Source: Shewanella jiangmenensis (GTDB taxonomy: Bacteria > Pseudomonadota > Gammaproteobacteria > Enterobacterales > Shewanellaceae). Taken from it: a DNA stretch of 64,000 nt. Below are positions 36,583 to 46,360 of this stretch, in pieces. Position numbers and translations under genes: made by a program. The stretch lies in the NCBI RefSeq assembly GCF_018596335.1, contig NZ_JAHEPS010000008.1, forward strand, positions 62,001 through 126,000, in the 5' to 3' direction. Within the stretch, counting starts at the first letter, position 1, and each line of letters begins with the position of its first letter. The notes beneath the pieces were generated by a model that worked only from the letters and a program-made list of their open reading frames with translations, did no database searches and was not told the origin of the DNA.

Positions 36583-39354
36583 ATGCCTGAAATAGCCAGC
36601 AACCCGCTCATCCTTGTGGATGGCTCTTCCTATCTTTACCGCGCCTATTATGCCCCGCCGCACCTGACCAATTCCAAAGGTGAAGCCACTGGTGCCGTGT
36701 ATGGCGTGGTCAACATGCTGCGAAGCCTGATGTCGCGCTTTGCGCCGACCCAGATGGCGGTGGTATTTGATGCCAAGGGCCCGACCTTCCGCAACGAGAT
36801 GTTTGCCGACTACAAGGCGCACCGCCCGCCCATGCCCGATGACCTGCGCAGCCAAATCGCGCCGCTGCACCGCATCATCAGGGCGCTGGGCTTACCGCTT
36901 ATCAGCATTTCCGGTGTCGAAGCCGACGATGTGATTGGCACCATCGCAGTGCAGGCCGCCGCCGAAGGTCGCAAGGTGCTTATCAGCACCGGCGACAAAG
37001 ACATGGCACAGCTGGTGAATGAACACATCACGCTTATCAACACCATGACCGACACCATACTCGGCCCCGAAGAAGTGGCCACCAAGTTTGGCGTGGGGCC
37101 AGAGCTGATTATCGACTTGCTGGCGATGATGGGCGATAAAGCCGATAACATTCCGGGCCTGCCAGGCGTGGGAGAAAAGACTGCGCTGGCGATGCTCACC
37201 GGCGCAGGCGGCGTGACCAAATTGCTTGCCGAGCCAGACTGCGTCACCGACCTTGGCTTTCGCGGCGCCAAAACCATGGCCGCCAAAATCCGTGACAACG
37301 CCGAGATGCTGGAGCTGTCATACCAACTCGCCACCATCAAAACCGACGTTGAGCTTGAGCAGGACTGGCATTCACTGACTCTGGCCGAGCCCAATCGCGA
37401 CGAGCTGATCGCCTGTTACGGCGAAATGGAATTCAAACGCTGGCTCGCCGAAGTGCTCGACAACAAGTCGCCACTTGGCCAAAAGCCGGCAGCGGTGATA
37501 GCAGAAGAAACCACTGAAGCGCCGGCCATTGCGGCACCGGTGACAACCGATTACCAGACTCTGCTGACTGACGCTGAGCTGGATACCTGGCTTGAGAAGC
37601 TCGGCAAGGCCGAACTGTTTGCGGTGGATACCGAAACCACCAGCCTTGACTATATGCAGGCCGAATTGGTTGGGCTGTCGTTTGCCATTGAACCCGGCAT
37701 CGCCGCCTATTTGCCACTTGGGCACGACTACCCCGGTGCCCCCGAGCAGCTGCCCCGCGAAGCAACACTCGCCAAACTGAAGCCTATTCTTGAAAACCCC
37801 GCTATCAAAAAAGTGGGCCAGAACCTCAAGTACGACATCAGCGTACTGGCGAACGCGGGCATCCAGCTTAAAGGCGTCGCCTTCGATACCATGCTGGAGT
37901 CCTACGTATTCAACTCGGTCGCGAGCCGCCACGACATGGATGGCCTGGCACTCAAGTACCTGGGCCACAAGAACATTGCCTTTGAAGACATCGCCGGCAA
38001 AGGTGCCAAGCAGCTTACCTTCAATCAAATTGCCCTCGAGCAGGCGGCACCCTATGCCGCCGAAGATGCCGACATCACCTTACGACTGCACCAGCACCTG
38101 TGGCCACGCTTAAGCAAAGAGCAAGGGCTCGAGTCAGTGTTTACCGAGCTTGAGTTGCCGCTGATTGATGTACTGTCCGACATTGAGCGGCGCGGCGTAC
38201 TCATCGACAGCATGTTGCTCGGTCAGCAAAGCGATGAGCTGGCGCGCAAAATTGATGAGCTGGAAAAGAAAGCCCACGACATTGCCGGTGAGCCGTTCAA
38301 CCTCGCCTCCACCAAGCAATTGCAGGAGCTGTTTTTTGATAAGCTCGGATACCCTGTACTGAAAAAGACCCCCAAGGGCGCGCCGTCCACCGCCGAAGAA
38401 GTGCTGGTCGAACTCGCGCTGGATTACCCGCTGCCCAAGGTTATCCTCGAGCACCGTAGCCTGACCAAGCTTAAGAGTACTTATACCGACAAGCTGCCAC
38501 TGATGATCAACGGCCGCACAGGTCGGGTGCACACCAGTTATCATCAGGCCAACGCCGCCACCGGCCGCTTGTCATCCAGCGACCCGAACCTGCAGAACAT
38601 TCCTATCCGCACCGAAGAAGGCCGCCGCATCCGTCAGGCCTTTGTCGCCCCCGAAGGCAAACGCATTCTCGCGGCCGACTACTCGCAGATTGAACTCAGG
38701 ATCATGGCGCACCTGTCTCAGGATGATGGCCTGCTGCGTGCCTTTGCCGAAGGTAAAGACATTCACCGCGCCACCGCCGCCGAAGTATTTGATGTGGCGT
38801 TTGAAACCGTGACCACAGAGCAGCGCCGCCGCGCCAAGGCGGTGAACTTTGGCCTGATTTACGGCATGTCGGCCTTCGGTCTGGCGCGCCAGCTGGATAT
38901 TCCCCGCAATGAGGCCCAAAGCTACATAGACACTTACTTCAAGCGTTATCCGGGCGTACTCAAGTACATGGAAGAAACCCGCGCCATGGCGTCAGAGCAG
39001 GGTTATGTCAGCACCCTGTTTGGCCGCCGTCTGTATCTGCCGGAAATTCGCGACCGTAACGCCATGCGCCGTCAGGCCGCCGAACGTGCCGCCATCAACG
39101 CACCGATGCAGGGCACAGCCGCCGACATCATCAAAAAGGCGATGATAGCCATTCAGCACTGGATTAAGACTGAGACCACAGGCGAAATCCAGATGATCAT
39201 GCAGGTACACGACGAACTGGTGTTTGAAGTGGACGCAGACAAGGCCGACATACTCAAAGACAAGGTGTGTGCACTGATGGCCGGCGCAGCTAATCTGGAT
39301 GTGCCACTGCTTGCCGAAGCCGGACTTGGCGATAACTGGGATCAGGCACACTGA
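36583..39354 (+). CDS. polA: DNA polymerase I PolA
   Basis: 923 residues with all three domains. The 5' nuclease (about 1-290) includes [15 protein letters not shown] and [11 protein letters not shown]. The 3'-5' proofreading domain (about 330-510) keeps [10 protein letters not shown]. The polymerase (about 520-923) has [20 protein letters not shown], motif [17 protein letters not shown], the O-helix [20 protein letters not shown] and motif [12 protein letters not shown]. It removes RNA primers and fills gaps. It is followed by a terminator, a repeat region and then Spot 42, the order seen in enteric bacteria. Confidence 0.98.
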   Translation: MPEIASNPLILVDGSSYLYRAYYAPPHLTNSKGEATGAVYGVVNMLRSLMSRFAPTQMAVVFDAKGPTFRNEMFADYKAHRPPMPDDLRSQIAPLHRIIRALGLPLISISGVEADDVIGTIAVQAAAEGRKVLISTGDKDMAQLVNEHITLINTMTDTILGPEEVATKFGVGPELIIDLLAMMGDKADNIPGLPGVGEKTALAMLTGAGGVTKLLAEPDCVTDLGFRGAKTMAAKIRDNAEMLELSYQLATIKTDVELEQDWHSLTLAEPNRDELIACYGEMEFKRWLAEVLDNKSPLGQKPAAVIAEETTEAPAIAAPVTTDYQTLLTDAELDTWLEKLGKAELFAVDTETTSLDYMQAELVGLSFAIEPGIAAYLPLGHDYPGAPEQLPREATLAKLKPILENPAIKKVGQNLKYDISVLANAGIQLKGVAFDTMLESYVFNSVASRHDMDGLALKYLGHKNIAFEDIAGKGAKQLTFNQIALEQAAPYAAEDADITLRLHQHLWPRLSKEQGLESVFTELELPLIDVLSDIERRGVLIDSMLLGQQSDELARKIDELEKKAHDIAGEPFNLASTKQLQELFFDKLGYPVLKKTPKGAPSTAEEVLVELALDYPLPKVILEHRSLTKLKSTYTDKLPLMINGRTGRVHTSYHQANAATGRLSSSDPNLQNIPIRTEEGRRIRQAFVAPEGKRILAADYSQIELRIMAHLSQDDGLLRAFAEGKDIHRATAAEVFDVAFETVTTEQRRRAKAVNFGLIYGMSAFGLARQLDIPRNEAQSYIDTYFKRYPGVLKYMEETRAMASEQGYVSTLFGRRLYLPEIRDRNAMRRQAAERAAINAPMQGTAADIIKKAMIAIQHWIKTETTGEIQMIMQVHDELVFEVDADKADILKDKVCALMAGAANLDVPLLAEAGLGDNWDQAH

Positions 39355-39461
39355 TACCTGCTGGCGCTGAGCACAAGTGCACAGCACCCTGTTAGCTTTG
39401 CGTTTTGCTGCAGAGCGATATGAGTGCGATAAAAGTGAAATAAGAGTGCGACAAAAAAGAG

Positions 39462-39485
39462 AAGGGCCCCTCGGGGCCTTTTTTT
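39462..39485 (+). terminator. terminator after polA
   Basis: AAGGGCCCC/GGGGCCTT stem-loop (39462-39480) followed by a T-run. Confidence 0.85.
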
Positions 39486-39639
39486 GTTGCTAAGCTCTTG
39501 AATGCCTTGGAGCCCGAATGCTGAAAATGCCTAAGCCGGCAAGGACAAGCAGCTGAGCCACTGACATCAAGCGCTCGGCAGAGAAAGGCAGATGTCTGAA
39601 TAAACCGAAGGATCCAAGTGCCTAACCAAGCGCGCCTGA

Positions 39640-39812
39640 ATTCAGGCATCTGAGTCCAAGCATCTGGAGCAAACACTTGAGTCCGAGCACCTTAGTCCAA
39701 GCGCCCGAGTCCAAACATCTGGACCAAGCACTTGAGTCCAAGCACCTGAGTCCAAACATCTGGACCAAGCACTTGAGTCCAAGCATCTGAGTCCAAGCGC
39801 CTGGACCAGGGA
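39640..39812. repeat. degenerate tandem repeat downstream of polA (41-bp period, 14-bp sub-units)
   Basis: Sub-units near GAGTCCAAGCATCT are repeated about twelve times with changes. The best-conserved section has a 41-base period: the 38 bases beginning GAGTCCAAACATCTGG occur identically at 39707-39744 and 39748-39785. Reading frames across it on the minus strand (Cys-Leu-Asp-Ser patterns) are products of the repeat. It lies between polA and Spot 42. Confidence 0.85.
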
Positions 39813-40078
39813 CCTCAACCAATTAGTGCGCTCAAACGCATGACGTTTCGGTTTAAAGCTCCTGCCTGCCGTACGGATTTTCACCAACCCAGATGCCGGA
39901 TTTACCGAACAATCCACCAAAAACAGCCTTTAGCCACACGGTGCCGAGTAAAAACTCAAACCGTTACCAATTGATCAGAAAAATTCTTGATAGTCGACAA
40001 TGATCACTTAACCCATTGATATGAAATCTTAGTTGGTAATTTTACAACCAAAACAGGCGGATTTTTGAGCCAATCTGG

Positions 40079-40094
40079 CGCGATCCGGGTCACA
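40079..40094. promoter_or_regulatory. possible CRP site upstream of Spot 42
   Basis: CGCGA, six bases, then TCACA matches 8 of the 10 key CRP positions (TGTGA-N6-TCACA). Its centre is about 71 bases before the RNA start. In E. coli, CRP-cAMP represses this RNA; whether this site works is inference. Confidence 0.4.
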
Positions 40095-40157
40095 TTATTG
40101 TCTCTTTTTCAAAAAAACTGTTTTCATATTTTCGCCGATTGGGGTATTATTCTCGGC

Positions 40158-40261
40158 GTAGGGTACAGAGGTTAAGATGTTCTATCTTTCAGACCTTTAT
40201 TTCACTTGATAGTGATGCCAAATTATGGCGCCCCAGCATCCTGTATGCTGGGGCTTTTTTT
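40158..40261 (+). ncRNA. spf: Spot 42 small RNA
   Basis: 104 bases. The first part (GTAGGGTACAGAGG then TAAGATGTTCTATCTTTCAG) is almost identical to E. coli Spot 42, with one extra T. It ends with a perfect terminator stem, CCCCAGCAT/ATGCTGGGG (40231-40239 and 40245-40253), and seven T. TATTAT (40145-40150) is placed right as a -10. Spot 42 binds Hfq and represses mRNAs of secondary carbon use and central metabolism when glucose is present. The polA-spf-engB position is the same as in enteric bacteria and Vibrio. Confidence 0.96.
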
Positions 40262-40299
40262 ATGCCCTGAAAAAATTTTAGAGCTTTTACTTTAATTCA

Positions 40300-40435
40300 A
40301 CACAAAGACCGGATAAGATGTGTTCATTGAGAGCCATCGAAGCAGTTTGGTGGTACTTGAGTCTTGTTGAATTTTTTAGCTTCTCCCCAAAGAGCTAAGA
40401 CTTTGCGCCGATGGCTTGTCCGTCGGCGTTTTTTT
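40300..40435 (+). ncRNA. candidate unidentified small RNA between Spot 42 and engB
   Basis: A stretch without a coding frame ends in a strong terminator (CGCCGA..GG/CC..TCGGCG, 40406-40428, with T429-435). Just before it is a hairpin, TTAGCTTCT/AGAGCTAA (about 40376-40399). It follows the Spot 42 terminator by only a few tens of bases, so it needs its own promoter, or Spot 42 read-through. A weak promoter-like pair, TTTACT (40286) and GATAAG (40312), is present but the spacing is poor. The 5' end is a guess. No known RNA comes to mind. Confidence 0.45.
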
Positions 40436-40606
40436 ATGCTTTTTTGACCAGAAAACGCTTCGCTATCGCCCGCCAATGTTTTGCTGCCGAAGTTAACCGG
40501 CGCTGTTGCGAAAACCCTTTCGATATCACCTGAACTGTTGCAGCTACGCTCGCTTTATCTCATTGGTCTAAGAGTCACTTGGCCTAATCTCACTCACCCG
40601 CGCTTA

Positions 40607-40658
40607 GATTCACGCCTTGGATTCGCGGCTTTGATTCGTGGCTGAGATTCACGGCTTT
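40607..40658. repeat. 13-bp tandem repeat, four units
   Basis: Four adjacent 13-base units of the form GATTCACGGCTTT, with changes in three of them. It lies in the gap between the candidate sRNA and engB. The rest of 40436-40828 shows nothing I can name. Confidence 0.8.
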
Positions 40659-40828
40659 GTTTCTAAGCTCCGCTCTGGCCCATTCTTCTGCGCTTAGCAA
40701 CCATACCGAGCCAAGTCAGCGTGGAACACGCTGTCATGGCAATCCTTCAGCAGGCGCTCAGAAACACGCACAGAAAAACGCAGAGAAAAGGCGCGGCTTA
40801 TGAATACACCGAGAGAAATAGCGCCCAT

Positions 40829-40855
40829 AAAAAAGCGCCGCAATTGCGACGCTTT
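40829..40855 (-). terminator. terminator of engB
   Basis: On the minus strand AAAGCG/CGCTTT with an inner CGC/GCG stem is followed by a run of six T. Confidence 0.75.
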
Positions 40856-40932
40856 AATTAAATCGAGCCGTTCTCAAAAATCGCCATTTCTTGAAAACAA
40901 CTTTCAAGATAATGACTTACAAGGAGAATGAC

Positions 40933-41589
40933 TTACTCAGCCTTGCCTTCGGCGATTTGGTCATTGAGCCAGTCGGGGTTGCACCAGGCTTCGAGAATAG
41001 ACAGCACCTTGGGTTTGCCGGTGCCCTTCAGCGCCGAAAACGACTCCACCGCGACCCAGTCGCCAAACTCGGCCAGCTCTTTACGGACCGTGTTAACTGT
41101 CTTCATTTTTTCGCTCTGGCTCAGCTTGTCTGACTTGGTGAGCAGCGCCAGCACCGGAATTTGGCTCGCCACCGACCATTCAATCATCTGCCGATCCAAA
41201 TCTTTGAGCGGATGACGAATGTCCATCAGCACCACCACGCCACTGAGACACTCGCGCTTTTGCAGATACTCACCGAGGGCATTCTGCCATTTACGCTTCA
41301 TCTCCAGCGGCACTTTGGCAAAGCCGTAGCCTGGCAAATCCACCAGACGGCGATGTTCATCCAGCTCGAATACGTTAATCAGCTGGGTACGGCCCGGGGT
41401 CTTACTGGTACGCGCCAGGTTTTTTTGTTCAGTCAAGGCATTGAGTGCGCTCGATTTACCGGCATTGGAGCGGCCGGCAAAGGCAATTTCAACCCCCACA
41501 TCACCCGGCAGATGCTTGTCCAGATGGGCGATATCCGGTGCGCTGATCAAAAACTTGGTTTGGCGAAAATCGATACGTGTTTGGCTCAC
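40933..41589 (-). CDS. engB: ribosome biogenesis GTPase EngB (YihA/YsxC)
   Basis: 218 residues. A small essential GTPase needed for large ribosomal subunit assembly. G1 is [16 protein letters not shown] near residue 35, G2 is in [14 protein letters not shown]3 is [11 protein letters not shown] and G4 is LLTKSDKLS. The length and order match E. coli YihA. It is divergent from the cytochrome c4 gene. Confidence 0.97.
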   Translation of the reverse strand: MSQTRIDFRQTKFLISAPDIAHLDKHLPGDVGVEIAFAGRSNAGKSSALNALTEQKNLARTSKTPGRTQLINVFELDEHRRLVDLPGYGFAKVPLEMKRKWQNALGEYLQKRECLSGVVVLMDIRHPLKDLDRQMIEWSVASQIPVLALLTKSDKLSQSEKMKTVNTVRKELAEFGDWVAVESFSALKGTGKPKVLSILEAWCNPDWLNDQIAEGKAE

Positions 41590-41757
41590 TCTGGACTCCG
41601 GAAATTTGTCAGGGTTGGGCAGAATTTGTCGAAGAATTGCTTACTTTTGCACGTTTTCGTGTAAAATATTGCCCCGATCACATTACGCTATATTACCACG
41701 CTTGCGGGCCAGGCCGGTAAGCTCGGGACAATAATCTTAACAAGAAGTTGGAACGCT

Positions 41758-42378
41758 ATGAAAAAGTTAGCTCTTGCGCTGTCTGTTCTCGCTGCTATGT
41801 CTACCACTGCTATGGCTGAAGGTAATGCGGCTGCGGGTCAATCCAAAGCGGCTCTGTGCGTTGCCTGTCACGGCGCCGACGGCAACAGCATGATCGACAT
41901 GTACCCCAAGCTCGCCGGTCAACACGCCAAATATCTGGAAAAGCAACTGCATGATTTCCAGAACGCCATGAAAACCGGCGGCAAAGAAGGCCGTATGGAT
42001 CCTATCATGGGTGGCATGGTCATGACCCTGAATGAACAGGACATGGCTGATCTGGCTGCATTCTTCGCCAGCCAAACCCAAACCCACGCTCCGGTAGCCG
42101 ACGTTCCGGCCCTGGGTGAGCAGCTGTACAAAGGCGGCGACATGTCTCGCGGCATCACAGCTTGCGTAGCCTGTCACGGCCCTAACGGTAAAGGTACTGA
42201 GCAAGCCGGCTTCCCAATGGTTGCTGGCCAGCACGCCAACTACATCAAGATCCAGCTGACCAAGTTCCGCGACAAAGCCCGTACCAACGATCTGAACGGT
42301 ATGATGCAGGACGTTGCCAAGAAACTGACCGACGCTGACATCGAAGCCCTGTCCAAGTACATGGCTAACCTGCAGTAA
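41758..42378 (+). CDS. cytochrome c4, periplasmic dihaem cytochrome
   Basis: 206 residues. A signal peptide is cleaved after residue 20 (AMA-E). Two haem-binding sites, CVACHGADGNS (C34, C37, H38) and CVACHGPNGKG (near residue 137), lie in two similar halves; each half has conserved methionines as likely sixth ligands (PIMGGMVM and GMMQDV regions). Cytochrome c4 carries electrons in the periplasm, often to terminal oxidases. Its placement beside engB is common in gammaproteobacteria. It ends at a terminator (42395-42421). Confidence 0.95.
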   Translation: MKKLALALSVLAAMSTTAMAEGNAAAGQSKAALCVACHGADGNSMIDMYPKLAGQHAKYLEKQLHDFQNAMKTGGKEGRMDPIMGGMVMTLNEQDMADLAAFFASQTQTHAPVADVPALGEQLYKGGDMSRGITACVACHGPNGKGTEQAGFPMVAGQHANYIKIQLTKFRDKARTNDLNGMMQDVAKKLTDADIEALSKYMANLQ

Positions 42379-42394
42379 TTCGCAGGGATGAGAG

Positions 42395-42421
42395 AAGGGT
42401 GGCCTGGTGTCGCCCTTTTTT
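42395..42421 (+). terminator. terminator of cytochrome c4 gene
   Basis: AAGGG..GGC/GTCGCCCTT stem-loop followed by six T. From 42422 to about 42729 I see no gene. Upstream promoter elements for the RNA that follows should be there, but I could not place them surely. Confidence 0.8.
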
Positions 42422-42729
42422 ACACCCCGAAGTTGACGTTTACGTCAACTGATTATATTTTTACTTGACACTGATCACGCTTTTCGGTTTAATTGCCCAC
42501 GTACCGCAACAAACCCATCTGTATGAACAAAAATCACGCTAACAACATACAGGTTATGGTACGGTTTACATTCAAGATAAAAGAATAAAGTTAATCAATA
42601 ACAATAATATCGCTGCACCCACTCGCAAATAATAATAACGAGTAGTGATTTCGGTCTGAAATCCGGGGCAAATCAAATAAGGGAACGCCGATTTTGGCAC
42701 TTTGCTGTTTAGCACTCCCCTTAAAACTT

Positions 42730-43095
42730 CAGGGATACTCAACCAACAGGATTCTGTACTTTGTACAGATAAGCAACGGAAGCTCTATGCTTTGGATGCA
42801 CCGGCTGGATGCTGTTATCACCGGAAGGTACATGAAACACGGATGGTTGCCTTAACGTCAATGAAGACGGGTTGGATAGGGATGTGTCGCGAGACCATCT
42901 ACGGAAACTGTCGTCAGGATGGCGTCAGAATGAAAGAAAGTGTCTGGAAGACCGAAAACGAGAAATTTCCGCAAGGAAAGCAGTAAAAAAAAGACGGATC
43001 TGACCGGGAAAGTCACATAGCAAGTAAGGATACTTGGAATCAGGATAAGGTGCTAAGGCACCGATGTTAGGCGGCAGGCAACTGCCGCCTTTTTT
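42730..43095 (+). ncRNA. csrB: CsrB/CsrC-type regulatory RNA that titrates CsrA
   Basis: About 366 bases with 18 GGA motifs between 42733 and 43045, many in AGGA or CGGA form and some in hairpin loops (for example CAAGTA-AGGA-TACTTG at 43021-43036). It ends with a perfect terminator, GGCGGCAG/CTGCCGCC (43070-43089), and six T. This is the design and size of CsrB/CsrC RNAs, which bind many CsrA dimers. The position between engB and yihI is where E. coli has csrC. The 5' end is approximate: the first GGA is near it, and no clear promoter or UvrY box was found. Confidence 0.9.
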
Positions 43096-43156
43096 CTTTT
43101 GTGCATGATATACTGCCACGCAAGTCCGGCACTAACCTTCGGTAATCCCATTCTCA

Positions 43157-43837
43157 ATGCGACGGTGTCCCCTGTGTCTTAAGCTGGAAACCCGGCTGTT
43201 TTTTCAGGACAGGAAGCGCAGCTTTCACGTCTGCAGCCATTGTGCATTGGTGTTTGCCGATGGTGCCAGCCACCTGCCCTCCAATGCCATCCGCCAACGT
43301 TATGGCCGCGGTGGCAGCTTAGAGAACCAGCGTCAGTTGCCCCAGTTTATTTTGCCCTTGCTGCAGGAATTGCAGGCGCAGGGCCATAATCAGCTCAAAG
43401 GGCTTAACTATGGCCGGGTGCTGGACCAATCAAGCCTTGCCCACATCCAGGCTACTGGCCATGAATTGTGGCAATACGACCCCTTTATGGCGCCGGACGG
43501 TGAATCGCTGCAGCACAGTTACGACTTTATCTGCTGCTTTCGGGTGTTTGAGCACTTCGGCGCGCCCCACCGCGAATGGCAGCTGTTTACCCGCCTGTTA
43601 AAACCGGGCGGATATCTGGCCATGAGCACCCGCATGCTGAGCGATCCGCAGCGGTTTAACAAATGGCACCACAAAAACAATCTGGCCCATGTGAGCTTTC
43701 CCGGTAAAGCCACCTTCGAATATCTCGCCTCGGCCAGCGGCTTTCGGCTAATATTTGCCGAAAACGACTGCATTCTGATGCAAAAACCATCGGGATCTGC
43801 TATAAAACGCGACCCCAACACTGACCCGGCCGTTTAA
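43157..43837 (+). CDS. class I methyltransferase with N-terminal zinc-ribbon-like cysteines
   Basis: 226 residues. The N-terminus has two cysteine pairs, CPLC (residues 4-7) and CSHC (about 27-30), which likely bind zinc. The rest resembles SAM-dependent methyltransferases of the Methyltransf_11/23 type, with YDFICCFRVFEHFGAPHREW and LLKPGGYLAMSTRML. The SAM-binding glycine loop near the middle is poor (GLNYGRVLDQS), so activity is uncertain. It lies between the CsrB-type RNA and yihI. The target is unknown. Confidence 0.78.
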   Translation: MRRCPLCLKLETRLFFQDRKRSFHVCSHCALVFADGASHLPSNAIRQRYGRGGSLENQRQLPQFILPLLQELQAQGHNQLKGLNYGRVLDQSSLAHIQATGHELWQYDPFMAPDGESLQHSYDFICCFRVFEHFGAPHREWQLFTRLLKPGGYLAMSTRMLSDPQRFNKWHHKNNLAHVSFPGKATFEYLASASGFRLIFAENDCILMQKPSGSAIKRDPNTDPAV

Positions 43838-43876
43838 ACCGGGTTGTACCAGGTTATTCCGGAGTTAATACAAGCC

Positions 43877-44416
43877 ATGACCCGTATCAAGAAGTCACGC
43901 AAGGCACCCTCCAGCGCCCCTCAACAAGCGCCTCGGACACCCAAGTCAGAGCGCGTGTCCTCAACGAAAAAACGCGACACAGGCAATAAGTCCGGCAGCC
44001 GTCAGAATCCGGGTAAAGACAAACAGGGTTCTTCAGGCCAAAAGGCCAATAAGGACCCACGCCACGGCAGCAAAAAGCCGATAGCGTTGCAGCTTGCGCC
44101 GCAGGCGAAAACCGAGCCAAAAGTGGCCAAGCCCAAGCAGCCAAAGCTGAGTGATGAGCAGTTGCTGCTGCAACTCGAAGAAGATCCACGCCTGAACCAG
44201 CTGCTGGACCGTCTCGAAGAAGGCCGCGTGCTGGGCGCCGAAGATCAGCGCTGGCTCGATGAGCAGCTCGCGACAATCGAAGCCCTGATGGACAAGCTTG
44301 GCATCAGCGACTTCGATGAAGCCGACGTCGACTACGACGACGATGATGAAGAAGCGCTGCTGAAGAAATTCGAATCCGGCGCCGATGTGCTCAAACAATA
44401 CCAGGACAAAGACTGA
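43877..44416 (+). CDS. yihI: Der GTPase-activating protein YihI
   Basis: About 179 residues. The basic N-terminus (TRIKKSRKAPSS) and a low-complexity Lys/Gln-rich middle lead into the conserved part LSDEQLLLQLEEDPRLNQLLDRL, followed by a very acidic tail (DEADVDYDDDDEE). This matches YihI, which activates the ribosome assembly GTPase Der. The start at 43877 gives the family N-terminus; the frame is open to 43844. It follows the same order as in E. coli (engB, csrC, yihI, hemN). Confidence 0.93.
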   Translation: MTRIKKSRKAPSSAPQQAPRTPKSERVSSTKKRDTGNKSGSRQNPGKDKQGSSGQKANKDPRHGSKKPIALQLAPQAKTEPKVAKPKQPKLSDEQLLLQLEEDPRLNQLLDRLEEGRVLGAEDQRWLDEQLATIEALMDKLGISDFDEADVDYDDDDEEALLKKFESGADVLKQYQDKD

Positions 44417-44428
44417 TAGGGAGCCGGC

Positions 44429-44896
44429 ATGTCCCAAGCCCTGATCATAGTAGCGGTACTGATAGTATTGGCGCTGGCAGTTTATGCCGCGTCACTGCTG
44501 TGGCAGCTGAAAAAGCAAACCGAGGCGCGCGCCAAAGCGCAGGCCGAGCAGAAAGCTGTCGCCGATGCCCGCCGCGAATCGATATTTGAAGATATTCGCT
44601 ACATTGCCCACGCCATGTTGGAAGACAGATGTGAAGTCTCCGAAGGCGTGGTACGGATTGCCCGGCTGTTCGAAGCACTGTCACTCAGTGAGCGGGTCAG
44701 CGGCGACTATCCGGCGCTGTTCAAGCACTTTGAGCGCATTCGCAACCATCCGATTATGGAAGAGCGTAAGGCGCTGCCAAAGCAGGAGCGGATGCGGTTT
44801 GACTTCGAGCGGATGAAATCCGAATCCGAACTGACTGACGCCATACTGGACGACGCCAAGCGATTGAAAGAGTTTAAACTTTCAAGCTGTCACTGA
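44429..44896 (+). CDS. DUF2489 family membrane protein
   Basis: 155 residues. One membrane segment (about residues 4-24, ALIIVAVLIVLALAVYAASLLW) is followed by a short coiled region (KKQTEARAKAQAEQKAVADARRESI) and a soluble helical domain (LEDRCEVSEGVVRIARLFEALSL). The family is common next to yihI and hemN, but its job is not known to me. It is 12 bases from yihI and probably in one operon with it. A terminator follows at 44935-44958. Confidence 0.85.
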   Translation: MSQALIIVAVLIVLALAVYAASLLWQLKKQTEARAKAQAEQKAVADARRESIFEDIRYIAHAMLEDRCEVSEGVVRIARLFEALSLSERVSGDYPALFKHFERIRNHPIMEERKALPKQERMRFDFERMKSESELTDAILDDAKRLKEFKLSSCH

Positions 44897-44934
44897 TGGG
44901 CTGTCACTGACAGGCAGCCAGATGCCGGATACAC

Positions 44935-44958
44935 AAAAGGGCGCTATGCGCCCTTTTT
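44935..44958. terminator. bidirectional terminator
   Basis: AAAAGGGCGC/GCGCCCTTTT stem, between convergent genes. Confidence 0.88.
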
Positions 44959-44986
44959 GTTTGTCTGAAGCAGATAAAACGCCATC

Positions 44987-46258
44987 TTATTTCACCCGCT
45001 GACCATCCTTAATCACCAGCTGCACATTCTCAAGCAGGCTGATATTTTCCAGCGGATTACCCTTCACACCCACCAAGTCGGCAAGCTGCCCTGCCTTAAT
45101 GGAGCCAAGCTCGCTCTGCCCCAGCACTGAGGCTGCCACCGAGGTAGCCGACTGAATAGCCGCCATTTCCGGCATGCCCGCCTGCACCATAAGAGTGAAT
45201 TCACGGCCGTTTTTGCCATGCTCGAACACCCCGGCATCGGTACCAAAGGCGATGGTCACGCCCGCTTTATAGGCCTTGGCAAAGGTATCCTGAATTTTGG
45301 GGCCGATTTTCGCCGCCTTGGGGCGCACCAGCTCGGGAAAGAAGCCGTCAATCTTGGCCTTGTCGGCCACGTACTCGCCCGCAGTCAGGGTTGGCACCAG
45401 CGCCACGCCGTTTTTCTTCATCAGCGCAAACAGCTCTTCATCCATGTAAGTGCCGTGCTCTATGGTGTTGACCCCGGCGAGAATAGCGCGCTTCATGCCT
45501 TCTTTGCCGTGGGCATGTACCGCCACCTTAAAACCGTAGTCTTTGGCGGCGGCGACTATGGCGGTGAGTTCCTCATCGGTAAACTGCGGGTTTTCACCGC
45601 TCTTGGCCACCGACAACACCCCGCCGGTGGCGGTGATCTTGATAAGGTCGGAACCGTCTTTATAGCGCTGGCGCACGGCCTTGTAGGCCTCGGCCGCACC
45701 GTTTATTACCCCTTCTTTTGGCCCCGGGTCACCCATCAGCTCGTGATTACGGCCATTGGTCTTATCGGCGTGGCCGCCGGTGGTGGCAATGCTGGTGCCG
45801 GCAGTAAAAATCCGCGGCCCCTCGACCCAGCCCTTGTTTATGGCGTTACGCAGCGCGATGGAGCCAAGCCCGGCATCGCCCAAGTCCCGCACCGTGGTAA
45901 AGCCCGCATTCAGGGTGAGTTTGCCGTACATCACGCCGCGCAGTGCCACATCGGCCGGGTTCAGGGTATAGGGTTCGAGGTAAGCGTCTTTACTGCCCTG
46001 AAACGTCAGGTGGGTGTGCATATCGATAAAGCCGGGCATCAGGGTGCCATCGCGCCAATCGATTACTGTATCGCCCTCGCCCGGTGCGCGAAAACCCCGC
46101 TCGATAGCCTGAATGCGATTGCCGTCCAGCACGACTGTAGCCTCGGTCACGGCCTTGGCCGAGACCCCATCAACCACGGTGCCCGCATGGATGAGGGTCA
46201 GTGCGTGAGCGTTGGCACATAACGCCCACAAACTGACAGACAAGAGGGTCTTTTTCAT
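44987..46258 (-). CDS. secreted amidohydrolase family protein (imidazolonepropionase-like)
   Basis: About 423 residues with a signal peptide ([18 protein letters not shown]). Metal site features of the amidohydrolase superfamily are present: [10 protein letters not shown] near residue 75, a lysine in [12 protein letters not shown], histidines in VAVHAHG and TIEHGTYMD, and the Asp in [13 protein letters not shown]. The same pattern is found in secreted dipeptidases (Xaa-Pro or Xaa-Arg type) of Shewanella-like bacteria. The substrate cannot be told. ATG 46258 is set by the signal peptide. Confidence 0.88.
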   Translation of the reverse strand: MKKTLLSVSLWALCANAHALTLIHAGTVVDGVSAKAVTEATVVLDGNRIQAIERGFRAPGEGDTVIDWRDGTLMPGFIDMHTHLTFQGSKDAYLEPYTLNPADVALRGVMYGKLTLNAGFTTVRDLGDAGLGSIALRNAINKGWVEGPRIFTAGTSIATTGGHADKTNGRNHELMGDPGPKEGVINGAAEAYKAVRQRYKDGSDLIKITATGGVLSVAKSGENPQFTDEELTAIVAAAKDYGFKVAVHAHGKEGMKRAILAGVNTIEHGTYMDEELFALMKKNGVALVPTLTAGEYVADKAKIDGFFPELVRPKAAKIGPKIQDTFAKAYKAGVTIAFGTDAGVFEHGKNGREFTLMVQAGMPEMAAIQSATSVAASVLGQSELGSIKAGQLADLVGVKGNPLENISLLENVQLVIKDGQRVK

Positions 46259-46360
46259 GGATATTCCTTCCCCTGTGACGAAATTTACAACCTGGATCAA
46301 GGTTCTTTGGCCGAAAAGGCCTCATACTTCGCCCATTGCTAAATTACCGGAGGACACGAC

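Noticed and set aside
39622..39920. Minus-strand frames with repeated Cys-Leu-Asp-Ser
   Set aside because: They are products of the 41-bp tandem repeat.
42702..42986. 94-residue frame upstream of the methyltransferase
   Set aside because: It lies inside the GGA-rich CsrB-type RNA and its sequence is not protein-like.
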